This document shows positions 47,724 to 58,807 of a stretch of 64,000 bases of DNA, piece by piece. Numbering within the stretch: the stretch's first letter is position 1; each line of letters begins with the position of its first letter. The notes under the pieces are model-generated. The model was not told the DNA's origin and did no database searches. It was given only the letters and a program-made list of their open reading frames with translations. The stretch comes from Myotis daubentonii. Taxonomy: Eukaryota; Chordata; Mammalia; Chiroptera; Vespertilionidae. Where the stretch lies: assembly GCF_963259705.1 (NCBI RefSeq), contig NC_081842.1, positions 36,793,796 through 36,857,795 of the forward strand, given 5' to 3'. A program made the translations under genes and the position numbers.

Positions 47724-48114
47724 TCTATACTAGTAAAAGGGTAATATGCTAATTAGACTGGGTTGACCAGACATCTTCTGAACGTCCGACTTCCTTCTGG
47801 ACAAAGCCACAGTGATGGGGGCTGAGGCAGAGGCAATTAGGGGCAATCAGGCTGGCATGTGAGCAGTTAGGGGGTGGCCAGGCTGGCAGGGGACCAGTTA
47901 GGGGGCAATCAGGCCAGCAAGCAGAGGTAGTTAGGGGCGATCAGGCAGGCAGGCAGGCAGGCGAGTGGTTAGGAGCCAGCAGTCCCGGATTGCAGGAGGG
48001 ATGTCTATCTGGTTTAGGCCCCATCCCACAGGGGTCCTGGATTGGAGAGGGTGCAGGCCGGGCTGAGGGACACCCCCTGCCTCTGGGCATGAATTTCATG
48101 CACTGGGCCTCTAG
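47724..48114 (+). mobile_element. Non-autonomous Helitron L
   Basis: Starts TCTATACTAGTAAAAGGG after A and ends ATGAATTTCATGCACTGGGCCTCTAG before T. The interior (47830-47980) is an imperfect tandem repeat of about 42 bp sharing GGCAATCAGGCTGGCA and AGTTAGGGG, also seen reversed in Helitron B. Confidence 0.95.
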
Positions 48115-48959
48115 TTTAACTGAAAATCAAAGGTGAAAGTACCATACGTTAAGCAATCTAAGTTTCCTTCAGAGAAACCATTTAAATAAAGAGGAGATGG
48201 GCTTACCTATATGGTCTGTTAAGAACTTCCTAGACTAAGTGGGAGATTTGCTACTCTGAGCAGGTAGAAATTGATGATGAGTTTATGATGTGTTGGGTTT
48301 ATTACTTTTTTAATTAATAAGTTTTTAAAAAAAGAATTGACAACTTAAATAAAATCTTTGAAAGAGGCAAAACAGATGAATGGATACAATTTCATAACTG
48401 GAGTAAGGAGTTCAGGTGACTCGAGAGAAGTGAGGACCTGGGTATTATGTCTGAGCATTATCTTGGAGGGAACATCAGGGCAAAGTGGGTGGTTAGAGTG
48501 GGAGACTGGGCAGGTGGAATTTAGTGTCTAGAGCATATGGTGTCTGGTGACAGGACTGGTGAAGAGCATCACCAGAGAGGTCATAGGGAGGGTGAAATCC
48601 CTGCAGGTAGAGAGCACTGTGATGTATCTGAGTCAGTGGTCAACAGCAGGCACTGGAGAGGATGTCAGCTCCGAGACTGTTGTATAGTGATGTGATTTCA
48701 GTGACTGAAGGAAAGTGGAAGAAGCAGGTCATGGTTTCAATAAAAATAGTAACCACTACCAACCACCATTACCAACCACTACCGCCAACAGAGATTTGCT
48801 GAAAGACTACAAAGAGCCAGGCCTTATATGTAATACATTAGGATATTCTTCTCATTCACAAAATACTAGCTTCAATTTACAGATAAAGAAATTGGTATTT
48901 GAATTACACAGCCTTCCCAAATTCTTTTAGCCAGTAAGGAAGACAGTTTGATTTATTTC
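48115..48959. other. Unannotated sequence
   Basis: No gene. 48350-48660 is purine-rich, GTGAGG-rich and unidentified. Confidence 0.45.
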
Positions 48960-49440
48960 TTATAAAGCTAAACTTACACTTGCCACAAGACCCAGCAGTT
49001 TCACTCATAGATATTATACAAGAAATGAAAACAAGTTCACAAAAAAACAGTTTAAGCTAATGTGAAAGATTTTATTCATAATTGCTAAAAAATGGAAACA
49101 AACTGTCCCTCGGTTGGTAAAAAATGTTGTACAACATTCAATGTAATGCCATTCAGCAATAAAAAGGGATAAACTACCAATGTGTGTAACGACAGGAATA
49201 AATTCCAAATGCATTATGCTAAGCAGAAGAAGACACACCCAAAGAACACACTGGATGATTTCATTTATGTGACATTCTGAGAAAGGCAGCAACCATCTGT
49301 CAGAGAACAGATAGCAATTGCCAGGGGTTAGAGGCAGCCCAAGAAAAAATATTTTTGTTGTTTTTGCTTTTGGTAATGAAACTCTGTATTTTGATGTGGT
49401 GGTAGACACAAGATTTTATGTATTAGTAAATCTTATAGTA
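48960..49440 (+). mobile_element. Ancient L1 3' end
   Basis: Old L1 order: ttgccacaagacccagcagtttcactc, tcataattgctaaaaaatggaaacaa, gtaatgccattcagcaataaaaagg, ccaaatgcattatgctaagcaga, gccaggggttagaggcag. No intact frame. Confidence 0.8.
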
Positions 49441-50069
49441 ATATACCAACCGCCAAAATAGTTTACTATGAATTAGATAAATTTTTTAAATGAAAAAAAA
49501 TGTTAAATGATCAGATATATTTACTTTACACAATAAATTCTGTGTGTGTGTACCTATGTGTGTATAAAGGCAGGGGAAGGAAGAAGGAGAGGAGGAGAGA
49601 GAGGTTGATATTTCCAAAAGATAGATCTTACATAAAAGTATAGAAAGCATGGGCCTTTCCCCCTAGAATGCCTTGTGCAGAGCAAGCATTCAATAAGCAT
49701 TTGTTAAGTTGAAATGAGCAAGTAAAAGAACAGCAGAGTCTACAAGTTACCTCAAACTAACTTCATTTGCAAAATATAAACACCAAAATTAAATAATTTA
49801 ATGTCATTCATAAATTGTCGCAGTAATGCTTCAGATCAAGATCTTTGAACTTTTACCACTCTATAAACAGCAAATTTGGAAAGTTACACAAAAGTAACAA
49901 AATTAACTCAATTGATTTATTAGCATATTTAAAATTCAGGATGGTCAATGATAATTCCTATTGTCACTTAAAGTTATAAAGTAGCAATTTAAGTATAACA
50001 ATAAAAAGAAGAGTAAGAATTATTCATATTAGGTATGATTATTGTTTTCTGGGTATAATAAAATTCATA
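49441..50069. other. AT-rich spacer
   Basis: No gene. About 49660-49720 could be the 3' end of a MIR/L2 element. Confidence 0.45.
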
Positions 50070-50698
50070 TCCTATCTAATAAAAGAGAAACATGGTAATT
50101 GGTGTATGACCACTACCCTTCCCATTGGCTAATCAGTGAGATATGCAAATTAACTGCCAGCCAAGATGGCGGCCGGCAGCCAGGCAGCTTGAAACTAACA
50201 TGAGGCTTGCTTGCTTCAGTGACGGAGGACTCCAACGTTCCCCGCCTGCCTTGCCGGCCTCTGAGCTTGCAGTTTAAGAAACATTGTAACAAATATAGAA
50301 GCTAAACAAAACCCCAGAAACCTGCTTTCAGCGAGCTGGGGATCTCAGAGCTGGAGTTGATACAGAGTTTCGATTATAGAACTGAAACAAACCAGATACC
50401 TTCTTTCAGTAGCAGAGGCCTCAGAGCTGGAGCCAGAGATAAAGCTGGCCCAGAATTTAAAAAAAGAAAAAAAGGAGCAGTTGGGAGCTTCAATTGGCCT
50501 GAAAACAGCCCTCAGCCCCTCACCCAGACTGGCCAGGCACCCCAGTGGGGACCCCCACCCTGAAGGGTGTGTGACCAGCTGCAAACAGCCATCATCCCCT
50601 CACCCAGGCTGGCTAGGCACCCCAGTGGGGACCCCCAACCTGATCCAGGACACCCTTCAGGGCAAACCAGCAAGCCCCACCCATGTACCAGGCCTCTA
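50070..50698 (+). mobile_element. Helitron E, 3' end abutting Helitron F
   Basis: Starts TCCTATCTAATAAAAGAG after A; same subfamily as Helitron D, sharing the head with CAAGATGGCGGC (50162-50173), octamer (50143-50150) and the phrase CTCACCCAGACTGGCCAGGC. Its 3' end reads CCAGGCCTCTA and runs directly into the TCCTATATAG start of Helitron F at 50699, without its own CTAG and host base. No coding capacity. Confidence 0.88.
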
Positions 50699-51760
50699 TC
50701 CTATATAGTAAAAGGGTAATATGCTTCCCAGCACCGGGATCAGCGGAGCCGCGAGGCCTCCCAGCACCGGGATCAGCGTGACGGGGCAGCGCCCAAACCC
50801 CCTGACCGCCCTGCGGCTCTGTGTGTGACAGGGGGCAGGGCCACAACCTCCCTATCAGCCCTGCTCTGTTCCTGACAGGGGAAGGCGCCCCAACCCCCTG
50901 ATCAGCCCTGCTCTGTGCCTCATAGGGGGGTGCTCCCTAACCCCCTGATGGCCCTGTGGCTCTGTGTGTGACAGGGTGTGGCACCCCAACCTCCTCCCCC
51001 CCCCCCACAGGCCATGCTCTGTGTGTGACGGGGGGTGGTGCAGCAACCTCCCCATCGACCCTGCCCTGAGTGTGACAGTGGCGGCGCCCCAAACCCCTGA
51101 TTGGCCATGCTCTGTGGGTGATAGAGGGCGGCACCCCAACCCCTGATCCGCCCTGCTCTGTGTGTGACAGGGGGCGGTGCCCCAACTCCCCTATCAGCCA
51201 TACTCTGTGAGTCACAGGGGGAAGCTCCTCAACCCCCTGATTGACCCTGCTCTGTGCGTGACAGGGTAAGGAGCCCCAACCCCCCGGATGGGCCCTGCTC
51301 TGTGCGTGACAGGGGGGAGCTCCCCAACCCCCTGATCGACCCTGCTCTGTGCGTGACAGAGTAAGGAGCCCCAACCCCCCGGATTGGCCCTGCCCTGTGC
51401 ATGACAGGGGGTGGTGCCGCAACCTCCCCATCGACCCTGCCTTGAGTGTGACAGGGGGCGGTGCCCCAACCCCCCAATAGGCCCTACCCTGAGCATGACT
51501 GAGGGTGGCATCGCAACCTCCCAATCTGCCCTGCTCTGTGCATGACAGGGGGAGGCGCCCCAATTCCCCAATCGGCCCTGCTCTGAGCCCGACCAGGGGC
51601 TGCACCTAGGGATTGGGCCTGCCCTCTGCCACCTGGGAGCAGGCCTAAGCCAGCAGGTCGTTATCTCCCGAGGGGTCCCAGACTGCGAGAGGGCACAGGC
51701 CGGGCTGAGGGACCCCCTCTCCCCCTGGAGTGCACAAATTTTTGTGCACCGGGCCTCTAG
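50699..51760 (+). mobile_element. Helitron F with internal minisatellite
   Basis: Starts TCCTATATAGTAAAAGGG at the end of Helitron E; ends GTGCACAAATTTTTGTGCAC CGGGCCTCTAG-type terminus at 51760, followed by T. Most of its interior (about 50776-51602) is a 47-48 bp tandem repeat. Confidence 0.94.
50776..51602. repeat. 47-48 bp minisatellite, about 17-18 units
   Basis: Unit core GTGACAGGGGGCGGTGCCCC then AACCCCCTGATCGGCCCTGCTCTGT. Measured starts of successive units: 51164, 51211, 51258, 51306, 51353, 51401. Neighbouring units alternate between two types from 51211 to 51401 (…GGGGAGCTCCCC and …GGTAAGGAGCCCC), giving a 95-bp higher-order period. Because 48 is a multiple of three, minus-strand frames up to 222 codons stay open; they encode only this repeat. 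Confidence 0.93.
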
Positions 51761-51805
51761 TTTATTATAATTGATGAACACACAATATGGAGCATTACTT
51801 TAGAA

Positions 51806-52112
51806 CAATGGTTCTCAATCTTCCTAATGCTGCAATTCTTTAATACAGTTCCTCATGTTGTGGTGACCCCCAACCATAAAATTATTTTTGTTGCTACTTC
51901 ATACTGTAATTTTGCTACTGTTATGAATCATAATGTAAATATCTGAAATGCAGGATGCATTTTCATTGATACAAATTGAACATAATTAAAGCATAGTAAT
52001 TAATCACAAAAACAACATGTAATTATACATGTGTTTTCCGATGGTCTTAGGCGATCCCTGTGAAAGGGTCCTTTGACCGCCAAAGGAGTTGCGACCCACA
52101 GGTTGAGAACTG
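51806..52112 (-). mobile_element. SPIN-type (URR1-like) hAT element
   Basis: 307-bp element starting CAATGGTTCTCAATCTTCC and ending CCCACAGGTTGAGAACTG, with perfect 8-bp target duplication CTTTAGAA (51798-51805, 52113-52120). The phrases GGTGACCCCCAACCATAAAA, CGATGGTCTTAGGCGATCCC and AGTTGCGACCCACAGG are those of SPIN/URR1 elements. SPIN hAT transposons are known for horizontal transfer among tetrapods. No transposase here. Confidence 0.93.
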
Positions 52113-52194
52113 CTTTAGAACAAAGTGATAAAATGAAAGTATGTCAAATAAATAATATTTCATGTGTTGAGTGCATTTTACATTTTATTTGCAG

Positions 52195-52260
52195 AATGAT
52201 TCAATTCTACTTTGAAAAATATTTGTATAATGATTCAATTCTACTTTGAAAAATAAATAA
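52195..52260. repeat. Short direct duplication
   Basis: AATGATTCAATTCTACTTTG plus AAAAATA occurs twice in succession, about 34 bases apart. Confidence 0.85.
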
Positions 52261-52786
52261 ACTACCTATAAAGAATATAAATTATAGTCATTATAATGAT
52301 TTGTTTTAAAAACAGGTTATTTTATTATAGCTTAAGTAAATTGTATGTGAAAAATATCAACTACATTCAAAAACCAAGAAACTATTAAGAAAACAATCTA
52401 AGTGTGATATCAGTGAACATATTTCATTTCTAAATATAGAAAAATATCAATTAAAATTCTCTTATAAAATATAAACATTTATGAACCTATTTCAATTAAA
52501 AATAGCACAAAAGTGTGTTAGTATTTATTGACATGCACAGAATTAAAAAAATAAGATATAGTGAAATTAAGAGCATATACATTTGACTCAATTTCAAGAG
52601 AGTTGCATATTGCCCAAGCTTACCCTTAGTGGGAAGCAAGAATCAGATTAATAATGGAGACACTCCCCAATTTCAGAAAGTAAAGCAGAAAATACAATTG
52701 TTTTTAGAAAAATCATCTTACTTTGCAATTATTTACCCTGACTTTAATTTTGCCTTTAAACTTAGAAGTGAAGTGTTATTTTTGTA

Positions 52787-53262
52787 TTTAAATTCTTTAT
52801 TGTTGAAAGTATTACATGTTTCCTTTTTCCTCCATTGACCTCTCCCCACCTACTTCTGCCCCCAGCACAGGCCCTCATCGCGCTACTGTTTGTGTCTATT
52901 CATTATGCTTATATGCATGCACACAAGTCCTTTGGTTGATCTCTTATCCCTCCCCCCACACACACACACACATACCCTCCTCTGCCTCCCTCTGAGGTTT
53001 TTATTTGTGTGTGTATTTTAATATATTTTATTGATTTTTTACAGAGAGGATGGGAAAGGGATAGAGTTAGAAACATCAATGAGAGAGAAACATCAATCAG
53101 CTGCCTCCTGCACCCCCCACCCCCACTGGGGATGTGCCTGCAGCCAAGGTACATGCCCTTGGCCAGAATGGAATCCAGGACCCCCCAGTCTGTAGGTCGA
53201 CACTCTATCCACTGAGCCAAACCAGCTAGGGCCCTCTGAGGTTTGACGGTATGTTCAAAAAT
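52787..53262 (-). mobile_element. L1 3' end, split by a VES SINE
   Basis: Reverse L1 tail like that at 9393: tattgttgaaagtattacatg, then cattatgcttatatgcatgcacacaagtcc, then ttgatctcttatccctcccccc. Interrupted by a SINE at 53001-53231; the L1 resumes at 53245 (gacggtatgttcaaaa). Confidence 0.85.
53001..53231 (-). mobile_element. VES SINE inserted in L1
   Basis: Reverse VES: atatattttattgattttttacagagag, gaaacatcaatcagctgcctcctgcacc, cactctatccactgagccaaaccagctaggg. Perfect 13-bp duplication CCCTCTGAGGTTT at 52988-53000 and 53232-53244. Confidence 0.96.
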
Positions 53263-53941
53263 ATCCTTTGCTATCTCACACATTAACATTAGTAGCAATT
53301 TGACATATGAGCCTATTTATAACTTAAAACAAACACTTTATATTTTGTCCAGAATAATCAGTTCAGTGTTTGCCCCTGAGCCAGTAAAGCATTTATGGGA
53401 GTCACTAATACTCTCCTAGGAGTCCAAAAATATTTGTGGTAAAAATACAACAGACAAAAGTTACATACATTTATCTCAAAAAAGTCTTTAAATAATTGGA
53501 GGAAAACTTAATTCTTTTTTTTTAACCTACTCAAGATGATGATAAATTACTTGCAATAGGTTAATTGCAATAGGTGCCATAAAATTATCCTTCAATTGTA
53601 TCCTCCAAAAAGCTCATATTTTATTGGATCTACCAACCTTCTCTCTCTCTCTCTCTCTTTTTTTTTTTTTTTTTTTTTTAAAGCAGCTGATGGCCAAATA
53701 TCCAGAATGACAAGATGCCTACTTTATGGAAAATCACAGATTTTTCTTCTTTGTAAATTCAGTGGCTAACACAGTGACTGGCCCACATATATACTCAATA
53801 AAAGTTTATTGAACTGGCTGAAAATGTGAATGAATTGTACATAATAAGAACTAAGCAAAATTTTTCTCTTAGGACATTATGCTGGAGCCAGTTTTAAATA
53901 CAATGGGGTGGGATGGGGGTAGAAATCTTTTTATATAAATA
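53263..53941. other. AT-rich spacer
   Basis: No gene. Contains a CT/T tract at 53640-53679. Confidence 0.5.
53640..53679. repeat. (CT)n(T)n tract
   Basis: CT dinucleotides running into about 22 T. Confidence 0.93.
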
Positions 53942-54451
53942 CTAGGGACCCGGTGCACAAAATTCATGCACATTAAAAGGGAATAAATTAGATGAAATAT
54001 TTTAATATTGCTATTTGCCCTTTCTCTATAATAGAAATGTCAGAGATGAAAGAAAATTAGTAAAATATATATGAAAATCTCCCACCTGTCAGAGTCTAGG
54101 GCATGCCGCAGGACCCAGAGTCAAGTCCCTGCCCACCAGCGTGTGCCTCGAAATCACACAAGACCCAGACCCGGCCAGCCCCACCCCCATCAAGCCCTGT
54201 AGGGCAGGGGGCACAGCCTCAGGTCCCCCGTCAAGCCCCACCGGGCAGGTGGCATGCCCTCAGGTCGCCCGGCCCAGCGCCGGGTGGGGGACATGGCCTC
54301 AGGTCCCCCAGCTCAGCCTCTGGTCCCCCAGCCTAGAACTGAGGCGGGGGGCACGGCCTCAGGTCCCCCAGCCTGGCCTCAGGTTCCCTGACACAAGGGC
54401 ACTAGGGTACGAGGGTGTGATGACCATTTGCATATTAGTTCTTTATTATGA
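53942..54451 (-). mobile_element. Non-autonomous Helitron P
   Basis: Minus-strand 5' end TCATAATAAAGAACTAATATGCAAAT at right (54451, followed by T), 3' end with CCGGGTCCCTAG at 53942 (preceded by A). The left 130 bases match the 3' subterminal HeliBat sequence of Helitron H. The interior is GC-rich with irregular repeats of GGCCTCAGGTCCCCC (54212, 54253, 54292, 54352 on plus). Confidence 0.9.
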
Positions 54452-55375
54452 TGCATGAGTAAAAATTTATACAAATTTCCTGATGTCAATTTAATACAAT
54501 TTTTAAAGCCTTAAAAATGTTCATATACTTTGATCCCACATTCTTATTTCTAGGAATTAATCTCAAGAAAAGCATTTGGGATATACACAAAGATTTGCAT
54601 TTGTGATTAAAGAGCAAAACACTGGAAATCATCTTCCAAATATATAATAAAAGTAAATGGTTCAATAAATTGTGACATAACCACACATTGAAATATCTTG
54701 CAGATCATAAAAATGATGATTTTTTAAGAAAAACTTGCTCATTATATATTAAGTGAAAATTTTTGCTTAAACTGGAATATACAATGCAATCGCATTTCCT
54801 GTCAAATGTATGCCTGTGCATTTCTAAAAAGAAAAGTGATACACACTCTGTTGTTTTTTATGGTTACCTCTGAATGTTGGATTTCATATTATTCTTTTTT
54901 CCTATCTGAATTTTATAATTTTTCCATAGTGAACCTGTATTGCTATTGAAATAAGAAAATGCAAGTAAAAAAGTGAAAAAATAAATGCTTGGAATGAGAT
55001 CATGACAAGGCCACTCACAACCACCAGAATGACTAGTTGCCCATAGTTTGACTAACCTGAGTGATTGAAACTTCTTTACCAGTGCAACCAGAAGTTTTCA
55101 TCCTCTCACCTGTTAGATAAAACAGATTAAGGAATCAAGTCATCCAGCTGTCTGTTCCTCATGGCACCCAATCCAGAATGTGTTTCTGCTTTATAAAATC
55201 CATCCTGAGCCATCAGCACAAACGCAAGCTCTGTAAGAAACTCCTCTGACACTCACTGAGGTGCTTTCACGACTACACTTGAAGGGATCCTCAGACACTG
55301 TTACGTTACCCTAAAGAAACCCAACTTTGTAACTGTGGATGTGTTGCTGAGGTTCTCTACTTGTTTCTGGGGGTA
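54452..55375. other. AT-rich spacer
   Basis: No gene. 54490-54980 has a faint old-L1 flavour (tggaatatacaatgcaatcgcattt); not assigned. Confidence 0.4.
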
Positions 55376-55545
55376 TAATGATGGTAATGGTGATGATGTT
55401 GATGGTGGGGGTAGAGGTGGACGTGGTGGTGGTGGTGGTGATGGTGGTGGTGGTGGTGGTGGTGGTGGTGGTGATAGTGGTTGTGGTGGTCTTGTTGGTG
55501 GTCATGGTGGAGGTGGAGGTGGAGATTGTGGTGTATGTAGCAATG
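55376..55545 (+). repeat. GGT/GAT-rich imperfect microsatellite
   Basis: About 170 bases almost wholly of GGT with GAT, GAG and GTT variants; purest (GGT)n at 55423-55473. Frames on both strands (poly-Gly, poly-Val, poly-Thr) are artefacts of the triplet period. Confidence 0.95.
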
Positions 55546-55641
55546 ACACAGGTAGTAGTGTGTAGCTGGATGTTATAACTCCAATAGTATCTGCACCCCA
55601 TGAAACCAACGAGAAATGTTCTTTTACACATGTTACAATAA

Positions 55642-55933
55642 TCTGTATATATAAAAGCCAAAGCGACTGAACAACCAAATGACCAGTAGACTGGTCGCTA
55701 TGACTCACACTGACCACCAGGGGGCAGGCGCTCAATGCAGAAGCTACTCCCTGGTGGTCAGCGCGCTCCCACAGCCAACCTCCTGTTGCCTCTCCCCGCA
55801 GCCAGCCAACCTCTCATGGCTCCTCCCCACCGCCGGCCAACTACTCCTGTCCCTGATTGCCCCTGATTGGCCCCAATCGCCAGCCAGGCCGAGGGACCTC
55901 ACCTGTGCATGAATTTGTGCACTTGGCCTCTAG
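55642..55933 (+). mobile_element. Non-autonomous Helitron J
   Basis: Starts TCTGTATATATAAAAGCC after A, ends GTGCATGAATTTGTGCAC TTGGCCTCTAG-type terminus before T. G/J/K 5' subfamily. Inverted CTCF-like pair at 55711-55760. Confidence 0.94.
55708..55763. promoter_or_regulatory. Inverted pair of CTCF-like motifs (Helitron J)
   Basis: TGACCACCAGGGGGCAG at 55711-55727 (plus) and CTACTCCCTGGTGGTCA at 55744-55760 (minus partner, one core change). Confidence 0.55.
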
Positions 55934-55989
55934 TATTATAATAAGTCCTATTACTTCCAGCACAGTACAGGCACTACAGTAAAGTAAAA

Positions 55990-56120
55990 AGAAAGTACAT
56001 TAGAAAGTACCAGTCTGAGTATGGGTTTTGCCACTAGTTTATTTTGATACTTTAAGCTAATCACTCAACCTCTCAGGATTTCATTTAACTCATCTATCAA
56101 ATAAAGGCATTTACAGAATT
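55990..56120 (+). mobile_element. MIR SINE fragment
   Basis: gtctgagtatgggttttgccact, ctaatcactcaacctctcaggatttcatttaactcatctatcaaat: clear MIR core order. Confidence 0.65.
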
Positions 56121-56224
56121 AACGCCTAATGTGATTATTCCCATTATATATCTTTGTGTGTCTGCTTTTTCCTAGTTTTCATAGTCAGAGGCCTAGACAA
56201 GATCATATATAGTCTAGGTCCACT

Positions 56225-56397
56225 GCCTGTTTTGGTAAATAAAGTTTTATTAGAACATAGCCACATTTGTTTACATATTGCCTGTGGCCCCTTTCACATT
56301 GCAATGAGTGGTTGTAACAGAAACTGTATGCCAAATAAAGCTTAAAATATTTATTACTGGTCCTTTAAAGAAAAAAATTTTCTGACCCCTGGTCTAG
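56225..56397 (+). mobile_element. Ancient mammalian hAT-type fragment
   Basis: Starts about tttggtaaataaagttttattagaacatagccaca and ends ttttctgacccctgg, the same old element as 30028-30200 in the other orientation. Confidence 0.7.
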
Positions 56398-57254
56398 GCA
56401 CATGTTAAACAGGAGTTTGGCATGTTTAAGACATTTTATTAGCAGAAGGAACATTTCACAAAGTAGAGACTTCAGTATATTTTGTTCATAATTGTAACCT
56501 AGTGCCTATGACAATGCCTACTACCTAGTAGATACTAAATAAATATTTATTAAATGAATGAGAATAAATTAATGAGCCATAACCTCTGCAAGCCTGAGAT
56601 ATTCAACAGCACCCTCTTGCCATGGTATGACTTCTATTTGCTGTGGAATTTAAAATATTCTTTGATGAAGGGAAGTCTATATATAATACCCATTAGTGTT
56701 GTCATATAGCTTGCCCAACTATACATAGTTCCAACTACTTAGCTTGAAGTGAATTTTAGCAGGAATTTTAAATACAGTAGCAGCATATAAAATCTGATCC
56801 CACTTAGAAGACAAGCATGGATTAATACAGTAGACTCCCATATTTCTGGAGAAACACTCCCTTTTTTGGCTCAGAAGATAAACGAATCAACTAAAAATGG
56901 GGGGAAGGGAAGTTGCCAAAAGTTATCTGAATACTAGTATCCAATGTTTTCTGATTTCAAAAAGTAAGGTTTGCAGATCTCTTTTATTTTGTGTCAGTTC
57001 ACAGAACTGAAGTCCCCAGCAGTGTACCCAAAGTAAAAGACTTAAGTTTACCTATGTAGCTTTATGTTTTTGTTTTATACATTGGAACTTCCAGTAAACT
57101 TATTTAAAAAACAACGCGTACTCTTTCTTGTTAGATAAACACAAATGAATATCATGTTAAATATAGGTTTTGTTTTGCTTTACCTATTAATTTGTTCATT
57201 TGTTTGGTTTGCATGTCAAGCGTGGTGGGGATGATAAATGTCTACTGACTAAAG
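56398..57254. other. AT-rich spacer
   Basis: No gene. 56500-56560 resembles a MIR/L2 3' end (agtagatactaaataaatatttattaaatgaatg). Confidence 0.45.
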
Positions 57255-57480
57255 AGAATAGCCTTTGGAGTCACAGACCTGGTTCAAATTCCCTGTCCTA
57301 TAAACTTACTAGCTATACAGCTCTACGTATGTTACTTAACCTTACTATGCCTTAGTTTTCTAATATTTTAATGTGGATAATAAAATTTACTTTATATAAC
57401 TGTTCAGGGAAATAAATTAGATGATATATTTAAAGGACCTAACACTTTCCTACACACAGTCTATACTCATAAATGACAGA
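57255..57480 (+). mobile_element. MIR SINE
   Basis: One of the better MIRs in the window: gcctttggagtcacagacctggttcaaattcc, ttacttaaccttactatgccttagttttc, gggaaataaattagatgat, tagtctatactcataaatga. Confidence 0.78.
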
Positions 57481-57650
57481 GATTATTATATCTACTTTGG
57501 TTGTTATATATTTAAGTGAAGTTATTATCACTTACATAATTATATTGTAGCATTTATAGTAGGTCTATGAGAACATTGATTGCAAATGGGGAAAACAAAA
57601 TGTTGTAAAGTATTGTCTCATTTGAGTCCTTTTTACCTCAGAATTTAATT

Positions 57651-57890
57651 TCAATCTTTTGTAGGGTCAGCAACACCCAAAACATTTTTCCAATTATGAG
57701 TATATTTTTTCATTGAAAAGAAAGTCTGCTCCGTTGCCTCACCAGTAATCTTTCCTAATAATAAAACCAGAGAGATTTGCTGTTCCTCACTTTCAAAGAA
57801 GTCATAAAGGGTCAGCATTGCTTCAGGAACTTTCCTAAATAAAGCCACTCACTCCAGCTTGTCAGAGAGTGGGTGGTCTATGCACCAATT
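57651..57890 (-). other. Unidentified open frame with coding-like composition
   Basis: A minus-strand frame of 65 codons (57651-57848; starts at GTG) reads without low-complexity sequence; it has segments such as ALFRKVPEAMLTLYDFFESE and KKYTHNWKNVLGVADPTKD. Upstream of an in-frame stop, more residues (NWCIDHPLSDKLE) continue. A polypyrimidine-like TTTATTTAG sits at its start on the minus strand. I do not recognise the family. Could be a decayed exon or an old transposase piece, or chance. Confidence 0.25.
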
Positions 57891-58248
57891 CCCGACATCA
57901 TTAAAGAGTACAGAAAATGTTCTTTTACTTCAATTAAAAGCATACTGTAAAATTCTGAGTGTGTACACAGTGCTATCAGAAGATAGCTCTCCTTATCAGT
58001 ATAATGACCATCAGCATCATCTTGAAATCATGAACTATTTTATTTTGAAGTTGCATTCAAAATACCTGAGTACCTATATGGGCATAAGCTTGTATTAAGT
58101 GCACTGGTAGATATAAGGATGAATAATGCAAATCTGGAAGGCTGGCTCTCTTTTCCTGTCTGTTTCTACTCCTTGTTCAATACTGGATCCAGCTTGATTG
58201 TCACAAATTACACACAGCTTACATTTTGCTTTATATTTGTGCTTTAAG
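57891..58248. other. Unannotated sequence
   Basis: No repeat or gene that I can support. Confidence 0.5.
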
Positions 58249-58386
58249 TCTATAATAATAAACGCATAGTATGCTAATTAGGCCAGATGAAGCCAGGGCT
58301 GCAAGGGAAGTGGGTCCTGGGTGCCAGAGGTAAGGCGGTGCCAGCAGCCAGGGGAAGGAAGGCCTACTCTTGCATCGGGTCTCTAG
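58249..58386 (+). mobile_element. Very short Helitron M
   Basis: 138-bp deletion derivative: starts TCTATAATAATAAACGC, ends TTGCATCGGGTCTCTAG before T; the 3' hairpin is mostly lost. The base before the start is G rather than A. Confidence 0.8.
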
Positions 58387-58807
58387 TATGTCTACAAATA
58401 GCCTTAGGTGCACCTCTGCAACTATCTCAAAGACATTTGGTGATGTTAGCTTATTGATTCGAGTTTCTTAGAAGACCTGAGACATAGCCTAAAAATACTT
58501 TAAACTGTTCTGTGAATTCAGGAAGTATGCTCAATACTTCTTTCTGTGCCAAAATTTTGTTCTTTCTGACCCATTCTATTTGCCAAGTTGTTAAGGAGAA
58601 TTATAATAATAGGCAATAAAGAAAAATTTGTTATGGATCAAAAGAAATTGTTAGAGCATTACAAAAGCATGGAATTTTTAGAAAAGCAGATGATACACAC
58701 TGAGTTTCCAAGTATCTAAATTTTACCGTGAAAGCTGGAAGGGATACAAAACCTTCCTTCTCACACACTCCTGAACCCACCTTATTGGACTAAGGATTTA
58801 CCCTTAC

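Noticed and set aside
50937..51605. 222-codon minus-strand open frame
   Set aside because: It is the translation of the 47-48 bp minisatellite in Helitron F; the near-multiple-of-three period keeps several frames open on the same strand.
55311..55661. Poly-Thr and poly-Gly/Val open frames
   Set aside because: Products of the GGT/GAT microsatellite, open on both strands.
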